From the IMG/VR virus record IMGVR_UViG_3300037119_000939, positions 1-38,489 of that record: a DNA stretch of 38,489 bases, one strand, 5' to 3'. This DNA is from a virus. Position 1 is the first letter of the stretch. Each line of letters begins with the position of its first letter. Positions 28,281-34,305 of this stretch are shown here, piece after piece. The notes beneath the pieces are model-generated. The model was not told where the DNA came from. It worked only from the letters and a program-made list of their open reading frames with translations, and made no database searches. The position numbers and the translations under genes were made by a program.

Positions 28281-28864
28281 AGCGCACTCACCGCCTCCGC
28301 GTAGACCCAGCGGTGCGCTTCGCCGAGCGCCACGTTGCGCGCGCGCCCGACCTGCCCGTCCAGGTGGATGAACTTGTAGCCGAGCAGGACCTGCACCTTC
28401 AGGTCGGCCCAGAAGTTCGCCTTGTAGGCGAGGAAGTCGTCGGCGTGGTAGTGGATCGGGAGGCTCGGACCGATCTCGTCCCATGTCTCGCGGCGCATGA
28501 ACGGGATCGGCGAGTTGTAGGCGTGGATCCCGTCCCGCGTCGGGCTCAGGTAGAGGCCTTGGCCGAGCGTTCCAGCGCAGAGCGTCGATCCGTCCGGCTT
28601 GACGATCCACGGCGCCGGATAGACGCCAGCGTCCGCTGCGGAAGTCGCAATTTGCGACCATTCGCCGTTCTCGGGGATCAAGTCGTCCGCTCCGAGCATG
28701 AGATAGTCACCGGTCGCCTGCTCGGCTCCGGCGTTCCACGCCTTGCCGCAGGTGTCCTCGTTACGGACCACGATGAGTTCGACGTCGAATGGTTTGAACG
28801 CTTCGAGCGTGGTGGCGAGGAGGTCCTCGCGTCCGTGGATCGTGGGGATGACGACGGAGATCAC
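28277..28864 (-). CDS. Family 2 glycosyltransferase
   Basis: A 195-residue GT-A fold enzyme. The N-terminal ISVVIPTIHGREDLL is the start of the nucleotide-sugar site. The acidic metal-binding pair is D60-D61 in MLGADDLIPENG. GT2 features continue with TLCAGTLGQGLYLS and FMRRETWDEIGP. It is short for the family, with no membrane segment, so it should act in the cytoplasm on a protein or soluble acceptor. The cassette is inside structural genes, so a virion protein is a plausible acceptor. Confidence 0.78.
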   Translation of the reverse strand: MISVVIPTIHGREDLLATTLEAFKPFDVELIVVRNEDTCGKAWNAGAEQATGDYLMLGADDLIPENGEWSQIATSAADAGVYPAPWIVKPDGSTLCAGTLGQGLYLSPTRDGIHAYNSPIPFMRRETWDEIGPSLPIHYHADDFLAYKANFWADLKVQVLLGYKFIHLDGQVGRARNVALGEAHRWVYAEAVSAL

Positions 28865-29028
28865 GACCGCCCCTCGTCAAAAGCGAGTCTGTCTCGCTCG
28901 GCCTCGATCACGTCAGCCGTGTAGGCGCGTAGCCGGTCGAGGATCGGCTCTCGATTGGCCGCTGCTTCCACGATGGCGGCCCGCGCGAACGCCAGGTGGG
29001 CGTCGTGGTACTCCTGCGAATCAGGCAT
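28861..29028 (-). CDS. Small helical protein with shared C-terminal module
   Basis: A 55-residue ORF, with the ATG at 29028 and its stop overlapping the GT2 ATG. It is helical throughout (HDAHLAFARAAIVEAAANREPILDRLRAYTADVIEAERDRLAFDEGRS). The last residues, RLAFDE, come from the DNA module CTCGCTTTTGACGAGG (28872-28887), which is identical at 8317-8332. Its ATG sits in the same ATGxCTGA junction as that at 8310. The function is unknown. Confidence 0.55.
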   Translation of the reverse strand: MPDSQEYHDAHLAFARAAIVEAAANREPILDRLRAYTADVIEAERDRLAFDEGRS

Positions 29029-29079
29029 CGCGATCCTCGTCGAGTTCAAGTCCCTTCAGGAACCTGCCGATATCGTATG

Positions 29080-29088
29080 TGCTATCAT
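29080..29088 (+). promoter_or_regulatory. Extended -10 promoter of the ribbon-helix-helix cassette
   Basis: TATCAT (29083-29088) preceded by TGC gives the TGnTATAAT form of an extended -10 box, which needs little -35 sequence. A leader of about 28 bases with the ribosome site GAAGGGA follows before the ATG at 29123. Nearby TATCGTATG and ATGTATGC make this the most AT-rich stretch in the area. Confidence 0.45.
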
Positions 29089-29122
29089 GTATGCAGGTAT
29101 CAATCCAACTGAAGGGACCACG

Positions 29123-29305
29123 ATGACGTTCGATGTTCACACCGCAGCATCCCCGTCCGACACGACCACGACGATCGTCCGCGTCGAAGCCGACAGCGAG
29201 CGCGGGGCGTTCCGCAAGGTCAAGGCGGAGCTTCCCGAGGGCGCCGTGATCCGCGCCACGATCCAGATCCATGACGCCACCGTCCGGCTCTATGGCAATG
29301 ACTGA
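29123..29305 (+). CDS. Small beta-rich protein upstream of RHH regulator
   Basis: A 60-residue protein with alternating strands and one helix (TTTTIVRVEADSERGAFRKVKAELPEGAVIRATIQIHDATVRLYGND), a pattern like small HicB-type or DUF domains. It is preceded by a good ribosome site and its own promoter. It overlaps the RHH gene by 14 bases, suggesting the two act together, perhaps as a small regulator pair. No toxin signature is visible. Confidence 0.6.
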   Translation: MTFDVHTAASPSDTTTTIVRVEADSERGAFRKVKAELPEGAVIRATIQIHDATVRLYGND

Positions 29306-29462
29306 ACCGGGTGGACGCATCCTCGTCCGGCTGCCGCTTGCCCTGCACGAGCGCCTGAGTGCGCTCGCGCGAGAGCAGGGTGTCAGCCTCAACCAGCTCG
29401 TCGTAACCCTGCTCGCGGGCGGAGTCGGCTTCAAGATCGGAGAAGCGAGCGGACCTACATGA
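29292..29462 (+). CDS. Ribbon-helix-helix (HicB-like) DNA-binding protein
   Basis: A 56-residue protein (an ATG at 29298 is equally possible). GRILVRLPLALHERLSALAREQG gives the DNA-reading strand and first helix, and VSLNQLVVTLLAGGV the second. This is the classic HicB/Arc-type repressor domain. It lies on the plus strand inside the leftward late operon, driven by the promoter near 29085, and may autoregulate. Its stop overlaps a tiny ORF as ATGA. Confidence 0.78.
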   Translation: MAMTEPGGRILVRLPLALHERLSALAREQGVSLNQLVVTLLAGGVGFKIGEASGPT

Positions 29463-29527
29463 GCCTCGTTCGCCGTCTGCTCATGGGGTCGACCGATCGC
29501 CTCCCGGGCACGAGGCGCTCCCCCTGA
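29459..29527 (+). CDS. 22-residue tiny ORF after RHH gene
   Basis: The ATG overlaps the RHH stop as ATGA, which is the only real support. The peptide is basic (MSLVRRLLMGSTDRLPG, then TRRSP). It could be translated by coupling, or be chance. It ends six bases before the shared start module on the other strand. Confidence 0.3.
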   Translation: MSLVRRLLMGSTDRLPGTRRSP

Positions 29528-29532
29528 TCGTC

Positions 29533-29557
29533 CGCTTTGATCCGATAGCGCGCTCAT
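29533..29557 (-). repeat. Shared start module, copy B
   Basis: These 25 bases begin with the ATG that overlaps the GT4 stop. They match copies A (8685-8715) and C (32731-32761), including the core CTATCGGATCAAAGCG. Similarity ends two bases after the core. Confidence 0.8.
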
Positions 29558-30729
29558 GCCGCCACCTTCTCCACGCTCGGCATCAGGCGCCGCTCGATCT
29601 CGCGCATCGTCGGCGCCCAGTGCTCCTTGTAGACGCGGCGCACGTCGTACTGCAGCGCGTGCCGTCGCGCCGTGACCGCCATCTTCTCCCGCTGAGCCGG
29701 CTTGAGCGCATAGCACTCCTCCAGCGCCGAGACGATGTCGTCGACATCCGGGATCGCTTCCCACGAATCCAGGCCCGACCAGTAGGGCGTGTGCTTCACA
29801 GCCCATCCGGCGCCGCAGAGCTCGGGCATCGCGGAGAAGTCGGTGACGATGACCGGCGTCCCGCACGCCTGCGCTTCGATGACCGGGATCCCGAAGCCTT
29901 CGCCCTTGGACGGGTTCAGTAGGACATCCATCGCGGAGTACAGCTGCGCCATGTCCTTCGGCGAGTACGGCGAGTACATGACCGAATACTGGTCGGCGAT
30001 CCGGACGCGGTCCTGCGGGATCCCGACCGACTCCAGGAGCGCGGTGAGGTTCTCGCCGTTCGCCCAGTTGTGACTGATATTCGTGTGAAGGTAAAGGTAG
30101 GCGTTGTCGTGGCGATCGAGCAGCGTCGCGAACGCCTGGAACGCCTCCGAGAAGCTTTTGCGTGACGGGCGCCCCTTATTCGCGGCGACCATGCCGACGA
30201 GGAAGGCGTTCTCCGGGAAGCCGCCCTTCTCGCGGATCGCCTTCTGGTTGCGGCGCTTGTAGACCTCCGTGTCGATCGCGTGCGGGACATAGAGCGGGTC
30301 CAGCTCGGAGAGCATCCGCTCGCCGAACCGGCTCATGGCGATCGGGACGGCACCGGACTCTGCGAGGAACTTCCCGACGCGCGGAGGCGCGGGCGCGTGG
30401 TCGACCGGGACCCAGCACGCCATCCGGACCTCCTGCGCGAGCGCGGGGTTCAGGACCCACACGTCCATCAAGGTGATGACGAGCCCGTTCTTCGCGTCTC
30501 CGCCGAAAAACCGGGTCGCGTGCTGAACGAGGCCCTCGTCGCCGAACTGCCCTCCGAGGCCGGGAAGGACCGGGATCCCTTCCCAGGTGATCGGGGCGCC
30601 TTCGAGCCCGTAGAACGTGGAGATCGCAAGGTCGTACTGCTCCTTGAGGCAGGAGGCGGCGATCGCGGTCTGCTGGCCGTACCCGGTGGGCGCCCACGGC
30701 GCGTTCGAGTGCCAGATCAGTTTTGTCAT
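29554..30729 (-). CDS. Family 4 glycosyltransferase
   Basis: A 391-residue GT-B fold enzyme, with ATG at 30729 and the strong ribosome site GGAGGAG. The N-terminal domain opens IWHSNAPWAPTGYGQQT. The C-terminal domain holds the nucleotide-sugar site: FLVGMVAANKGRPSRKSF, YLYLHTNISH, MYSPYSPKDMAQLYSAMDVLLNPSKGEGFGIPVIEAQACGTPVIVTD. This last stretch is the GT4 E-x7-E motif (EGFGIPVIE). It heads the sugar cassette between the head-closure and gp10-like genes. It most likely transfers sugars to a virion protein or a cell polymer. Confidence 0.87.
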   Translation of the reverse strand: MTKLIWHSNAPWAPTGYGQQTAIAASCLKEQYDLAISTFYGLEGAPITWEGIPVLPGLGGQFGDEGLVQHATRFFGGDAKNGLVITLMDVWVLNPALAQEVRMACWVPVDHAPAPPRVGKFLAESGAVPIAMSRFGERMLSELDPLYVPHAIDTEVYKRRNQKAIREKGGFPENAFLVGMVAANKGRPSRKSFSEAFQAFATLLDRHDNAYLYLHTNISHNWANGENLTALLESVGIPQDRVRIADQYSVMYSPYSPKDMAQLYSAMDVLLNPSKGEGFGIPVIEAQACGTPVIVTDFSAMPELCGAGWAVKHTPYWSGLDSWEAIPDVDDIVSALEECYALKPAQREKMAVTARRHALQYDVRRVYKEHWAPTMREIERRLMPSVEKVAA

Positions 30730-30833
30730 GCTCCTCCGTTCTGGTGGCTTGCGTGGTGGCTGAGGAGCCTTCGCGAGTGTATCGCGGGGCGCGGCGCGAC
30801 AGCCACCAGACGATCGCGCCAGCGCCCCACGCT

Positions 30834-31205
30834 TTAGACGATCTCCATGACCTCGAACGTCATTGAGGCTTCCGCGGTGCGTTCGCGCATCGCTGTGACC
30901 TCGAACGTTCCGCGGCCGGAGATCAGGAATCGGTCGGCTGCGCCGATGGGCGTGCCGGGCGCGACGGTGACGACGTGCGTGGAGCGTTCGTCGATCTTGC
31001 CGCCGGTGAGGCGTGAGCGCGTGCCCATCGGGTCGAGTCGGCACGGGACGGAGAGCGCAGCGGTGCCCCAGGTGTGCGCGCCGCCGCCACCGGTGTCGTC
31101 CGTCCATGAGCTGGCGAGGACGTATCCGGTGTCGGAGAGTGAGAGCCAGAGGAGGCCGCGCGGCTGGTCGGGCGCGCGTCCGTTGAGGAACGTGCCGACG
31201 CTCAT
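30834..31205 (-). CDS. Head-closure (stopper) protein
   Basis: A 123-residue beta-rich protein (GYVLASSWTDDTGGG, CRLDPMGTRSRLTGGKIDERSTHVVTVAPGTPIGAADRFLISGRGTFEV). The order and small-barrel pattern fit head-tail adaptors of the SPP1 gp16/HK97 gp7 type, which plug the head after packaging. Its ATG overlaps the connector stop. The assignment depends on position and fold pattern. Confidence 0.7.
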   Translation of the reverse strand: MSVGTFLNGRAPDQPRGLLWLSLSDTGYVLASSWTDDTGGGGAHTWGTAALSVPCRLDPMGTRSRLTGGKIDERSTHVVTVAPGTPIGAADRFLISGRGTFEVTAMRERTAEASMTFEVMEIV

Positions 31206-31738
31206 CTGATCTGACGGTACTTGCCGAGGATCCGGAGCTCGCCGGGCGTCATGTCGACCGCGGGCGCGGCGTACTTGACGCTGACGTCGCCGATGCTTTC
31301 CTCGGTCGCGACGCCCTGGACGACCATCCGGGAGGCGCAACTGAGCGCGACCATGCGGACGTCCGCGGGCACGGTCCCATAGCCGTGCGCGTAGGTGACG
31401 ACAACGTTCTGGCGTCCGGCGGGCCAGACGGGGCGCGGCTCGGAGCCTGCGGTGCCGCGCAGGAGCATTCCGTTCCCGTTGAGCATGTAGTTGATCTCGG
31501 CGGTCCCGTTGACGGTGACGGTGCCCGCTGCGGTCGCGGGGAGTTCGGGCAGCATGAGCGCGTCGGTGCCGGTCCCGTCGAGCCGGACGGTCTCGGTGAG
31601 GCTGGTGAATAGCTGGTCGGAGACGGTGCGGCAGGCGTCGCAGGCGGCTTCGACGGCGATGATGGCGCCCATGTCCTGTGAGAGGTCGCGTCCGAGGATG
31701 TCGCCGACGTCGTAGACGGTGATGAAGGGATCGGCCAC
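31202..31738 (-). CDS. Head-tail connector protein (gp6-like)
   Basis: A 178-residue protein, with GTG at 31738 as the likely start. A helical N-terminus (YDVGDILGRDLSQDMGAIIAVEAACDACRTVSDQLF), a strand region with LPELPATAAGTVTVNG, and a late PADVRMVALSCASRMVVQG helix match the HK97 gp6 connector layout. It extends the portal channel. A -10-like TAGAAT lies eight bases upstream, so a leaderless start for a late transcript is possible. Confidence 0.72.
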   Translation of the reverse strand: MADPFITVYDVGDILGRDLSQDMGAIIAVEAACDACRTVSDQLFTSLTETVRLDGTGTDALMLPELPATAAGTVTVNGTAEINYMLNGNGMLLRGTAGSEPRPVWPAGRQNVVVTYAHGYGTVPADVRMVALSCASRMVVQGVATEESIGDVSVKYAAPAVDMTPGELRILGKYRQIR

Positions 31739-31777
31739 GCTTGCGGATTCTACGGGAGGGTTCTTTGCGTATACCCC

Positions 31778-31807
31778 TTGACGACGCATAGGTGTGTATG
31801 CAATACT
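31778..31807 (+). promoter_or_regulatory. Promoter of the rightward small-gene cluster
   Basis: TTGACG (31778-31783) and AATACT (31802-31807), spacer 18, lie nine bases before the ATG at 31817. This gives a leaderless or almost leaderless mRNA. The -10 box ends in ATACT, as does that of the metalloprotease promoter (CATACT). This is the best -35 box seen in the window. Confidence 0.6.
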
Positions 31808-31816
31808 TGTCTTTCA

Positions 31817-32080
31817 ATGCAGACCACCACCGAAACCCACACCATGCCGACCTACGGCCCCCGGACCTGCCGCCGCTGCAAGGGCACCGGGCAGCATTCC
31901 AACTACGGCGGCGACACCCGCTGCTTCAACTGCAAGGGCACCGGTATCGAGCAGGTCGAGAACGGCCGTCGCCCCCTGACGGCCGAGGAACTCGCCTCGG
32001 TCGAGCGCTATCAGGCGGGTATCGCCGCTCGCGAGGCTCGCGAAGCCGCCCGCAAAGCCCGCCGAGAGGCACGGGCATGA
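31817..32080 (+). CDS. DnaJ-type zinc-finger small protein
   Basis: An 87-residue protein. Two CxxCxGxG repeats (CRRCKGTGQ and CFNCKGTG) are the zinc-binding units of the DnaJ central domain, without the J domain, so it is not a co-chaperone in itself. A helical, Ala/Arg-rich tail follows (EARE..ARKARREARA). It heads a plus-strand cluster of five overlapping genes. It may bind RNA, DNA or a host protein. In-frame starts further upstream would add unlikely sequence. Confidence 0.7.
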   Translation: MQTTTETHTMPTYGPRTCRRCKGTGQHSNYGGDTRCFNCKGTGIEQVENGRRPLTAEELASVERYQAGIAAREAREAARKARREARA

Positions 32081-32316
32081 GCGACACCGACAACAAGATC
32101 GCTGAATTCGCCCGCAACCCGCAATTCGTCGCGGAGATGCGTACGAGCAGCGCGCGCCGGCGGGTTACACCTGACAAGTGGGCGCCGTACGACGCACTCC
32201 GCAACCCCAAGGCATGCGACCGCTACGCACGCGAAGTGCTGGGCGTCGAACTCCACAGTGGATCGACCGCTGAGGAGATTCAGTGGGTCGTCAGGCTCTA
32301 CAAGGCAAGTTGGTAA
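32077..32316 (+). CDS. Small helical protein of plus-strand cluster
   Basis: A 79-residue protein whose ATG overlaps the previous stop as ATGA and whose TAA overlaps the next start as TAATG. It is basic in the middle (SSARRRVTPDKWAPYDALRNPKACDRYAREVLG) with a helical C-terminus (STAEEIQWVVRLYKASW). No family is recognised. Coupling and gene order make it credible. Confidence 0.6.
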   Translation: MSDTDNKIAEFARNPQFVAEMRTSSARRRVTPDKWAPYDALRNPKACDRYAREVLGVELHSGSTAEEIQWVVRLYKASW

Positions 32317-32525
32317 TGACCACCTTCGACATCCACCTGCGCCACGCCGAGGCGTCCTACCGGGACGCCTTCACGCACGCCGAAGAACTCCGCGAGAAGC
32401 GAAACGACGTGGTTCTCGCAGCGCTGAAGGACGGCTGGACGCACGCTCAGGTTGCGGAGGCGACGGGGTTGACGCGCGGCAGGATCGGACAGATAGCCAC
32501 CAGCGGGAAGGAAGCCACCGAATGA
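32316..32525 (+). CDS. Helix-turn-helix protein
   Basis: A 69-residue protein. Residues about 33-58 (LAALKDGWTHAQVAEATGLTRGRIGQI) form a helix-turn-helix of the sigma-70 region 4/LuxR-like type. The N-terminus is a helix (LRHAEASYRDAFTHAEELREKR). The last codons, coding QIATSGKEATE, are nearly copied at the end of the next gene. It is likely a transcription regulator of this cluster. Confidence 0.68.
   Translation: MTTFDIHLRHAEASYRDAFTHAEELREKRNDVVLAALKDGWTHAQVAEATGLTRGRIGQIATSGKEATE
32490..32525 (+). repeat. Duplicated gene-end module, copy 1
   Basis: These 36 bases end in an ATGA overlap. They share 29 bases with 32699-32734, coding QIATSGKEATE against QIATSGKDAPE. The copies lie at the ends of two different proteins, so the duplication involves the gene end and not the whole gene. 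Confidence 0.6.
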
Positions 32526-32734
32526 ACCTCGCCTATGACGCGGGAAGTAACCTGCGCGCCCTGCGCGCACGCCTCCGCACGGCCACGCCAGCGGAGATCG
32601 ACCGGTTCATCCCCATTTGTGAGCGGCAGGTTCTGCGTGCGGAACGCTGCGGGTTCGATGATCGCGCGGCATACTGGCGTGAAGCGCTCACGCTCGCCCA
32701 GATCGCGACGAGCGGGAAGGATGCACCGGAATGA
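32522..32734 (+). CDS. Small basic helical protein
   Basis: A 70-residue protein with Arg-rich helices (NLRALRARLRTATPAEIDRFIPICERQVLRAERCGFDDRAAYWREALTLA). It starts in an ATGA overlap with the HTH gene and ends in another with the next gene. Its tail QIATSGKDAPE is a copy of the neighbour's tail. It may bind nucleic acid. The function is unknown. Confidence 0.6.
   Translation: MNLAYDAGSNLRALRARLRTATPAEIDRFIPICERQVLRAERCGFDDRAAYWREALTLAQIATSGKDAPE
32699..32734 (+). repeat. Duplicated gene-end module, copy 2
   Basis: This is the second copy of the 36-base end module described at 32490-32525. It is followed immediately by the shared start module (copy C), so two reused segments are joined at one ATGA overlap. 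Confidence 0.6.
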
Positions 32735-32761
32735 GCGCGCTATCGGATCAAAGCGAGCCTG
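32731..32761 (+). repeat. Shared start module, copy C
   Basis: These 31 bases from the ATG differ at one position from copy A (8685-8715, other strand), and 25 of them match copy B. It codes the first ten residues, MSALSDQSEP. Confidence 0.8.
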
Positions 32762-32907
32762 CGCTGGAACGAGTGGCTGACGTGCTGCGCGACGAACTGG
32801 CCCCGTGGATTGCGCACCATCCCAACGCGGGCTGGTTCGACTATCGCGTGCTCGCGCAGTCGGTTCTCAACGCTGCTTTTGACGAGGAGCGGCGCCCCCA
32901 CGCCTGA
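32731..32907 (+). CDS. 58-residue protein with both shared modules
   Basis: It starts MSALSDQSEP (shared start module) and ends NAAFDEERRPHA, where the DNA GCTTTTGACGAGG (32875-32887) also occurs at 8317 and 28872. The centre is its own (ERVADVLRDELAPWIAHHPNAGWFDYRVLAQSVL), helical with Trp/His residues. It is the last gene of the plus-strand cluster and faces the capsid gene tail to tail with a 30-base gap. The function is unknown. Confidence 0.6.
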   Translation: MSALSDQSEPALERVADVLRDELAPWIAHHPNAGWFDYRVLAQSVLNAAFDEERRPHA

Positions 32908-32937
32908 GCGCGGGGACGCCACCATCGAACCTACCCG

Positions 32938-34296
32938 CTAGGCGAGCCTGACCTCCACGAACCCCTTCGGCCGGTAGACCGCGAGGCCGAGACGCTCCTC
33001 CGCCCGGATCGCGATCAGGTTCAGCTGGAAGTAGTTGGAGTGCGAGTTCGACGCCTCCACGCTGATCCCTCCGCGCCGCCACACCTGCGCTGACGCTCTC
33101 GTCCCGACGACCGCCGTGCCCGCGCCCGTGACCGCCGAGACGATCGTGGGGAGGTTCCAGATCATGTCGGTCGGACCCGCGACCTGCGAGTTCATCCCGA
33201 CCGGACCCTGCGGACCGCCGTACGGACCGAGGAACGGACCGCCGCCGAAGAACTGGCCGACCGTGCCGCCGGCGCCATCCTTGAGCAGCCGGATGGTCTG
33301 CCAGTCGGTCGGGTGCAGGATCAGCCACTCCGGCTCGATGAACGCGGAGCCGCGCATCGAGTTCGCGCCCTTGAACAGCTGCGTCGCCTTGTCATCGACC
33401 GACGTGCCCGCGAACACGGGGACGTTGCGCGATGTCAGCAGGCCCTGGACCTCGTTGCCGCCGGACGTGCCGCGGATGAGCTGGCGCTCCTCCTCGATCT
33501 GCACGAACAGTTGGAGGCGCCCGTTGATGTAGGACTGGACCGCGGGCGCGTCTTCGAGCATCTCCTCGGAGATCGGCAGGAGCGTCGCGATCTTCTTGAT
33601 CGGCTCGTCCGTCGTCGTCAGGCCGACCGTTGACTCCGGCTTCGTGCCGCCCTCAGCGACGCCCGCGGCGCCCGACGTGGCGGTTCCCTCGATGACGTAG
33701 CGGATCGAGTTCGTGCTCGCCTGGCCGCTGAGCATGAGATCGGAGACGGTGAGGCGCTGGAACAGCGTGTTCACGGCTCCCGAGACGACCTGCGGAACGG
33801 TCGCGGCGAGCGCGCCGCCGCCGCCGCCGGAGCCTTCGAGGAGGGTGCCCTTCATCTCCAGCGGGCTGACGCCAGAGGAGAAGTGCTCCGGGAACCGGCC
33901 ACCGCTCTCCCGGTAGACGTTGATCGCCTTCGTGTAGGCGTCGGAGTCGACGAACGCCTCGCCGAGCGTCTTCTGCGCGGCCTGGAACATGCCGCCGTTC
34001 AGCGCAGCCGCGACGCGATCATGGGGCTCGGAGCCGACCGTGATGCTCGGCGATGCGGCGCCGAGGCTGCGGCCGAGATCCTCGACGTCCTTGAGGGTCT
34101 TCAGGCCCTCCTCGGCGAGCTTCTTCTCGCCTTCGAGCGTCTCGATCGCCCGGTGGGCTGCCTGGATCTCCTTGTTTTCGTCCTCGGTCGTCGCGCGACT
34201 TTCCTCGTCGGCCTGCGCGTAGATCGCCTTGAACTGGTCGACGAGCTCGGTCTGCTTCTGACGAATCGCCGTGATCTGGCGCTCGAACTGGTTCAT
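32938..34296 (-). CDS. Major capsid protein, HK97 fold
   Basis: A 452-residue protein, with the ribosome site AGGAG seven bases before the ATG at 34296. Residues 1-90 form the coiled-coil delta (scaffold) domain (ERQITAIRQKQTELVDQF, EIQAAHRAIETLEGEKKLAEE), normally removed by the prohead protease. The capsid fold follows: EGGTKPESTVGLTTTDEPIKKIATLLPISEEMLEDAPAVQSYI is the E-loop and spine region typical of the family. The C-terminal YFQLNLIAIRAEERLGLAVYRPKGFVEV strand completes it. Confidence 0.92.
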   Translation of the reverse strand: MNQFERQITAIRQKQTELVDQFKAIYAQADEESRATTEDENKEIQAAHRAIETLEGEKKLAEEGLKTLKDVEDLGRSLGAASPSITVGSEPHDRVAAALNGGMFQAAQKTLGEAFVDSDAYTKAINVYRESGGRFPEHFSSGVSPLEMKGTLLEGSGGGGGALAATVPQVVSGAVNTLFQRLTVSDLMLSGQASTNSIRYVIEGTATSGAAGVAEGGTKPESTVGLTTTDEPIKKIATLLPISEEMLEDAPAVQSYINGRLQLFVQIEEERQLIRGTSGGNEVQGLLTSRNVPVFAGTSVDDKATQLFKGANSMRGSAFIEPEWLILHPTDWQTIRLLKDGAGGTVGQFFGGGPFLGPYGGPQGPVGMNSQVAGPTDMIWNLPTIVSAVTGAGTAVVGTRASAQVWRRGGISVEASNSHSNYFQLNLIAIRAEERLGLAVYRPKGFVEVRLA

Positions 34297-34305
34297 GTGG
34301 GACTC

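Larger units (their letters stand above)
29021..29557 (-). pseudogene. Possible split small gene with shared start and end modules
   Basis: At 29557 an ATG overlaps the GT4 stop and opens with the shared start module (MSALSDQS). At 29021-29041 the minus strand holds the conserved end junction coding LDEDRDA, overlapping the next ATG exactly as at 8303-8323. These look like the two ends of one old small gene. Between them lie the rightward genes at 29123-29527 and their promoter. The minus frame happens to be open throughout, which is common at this GC content. I read it as a gene broken by cassette insertion. This is speculative. Confidence 0.35.
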
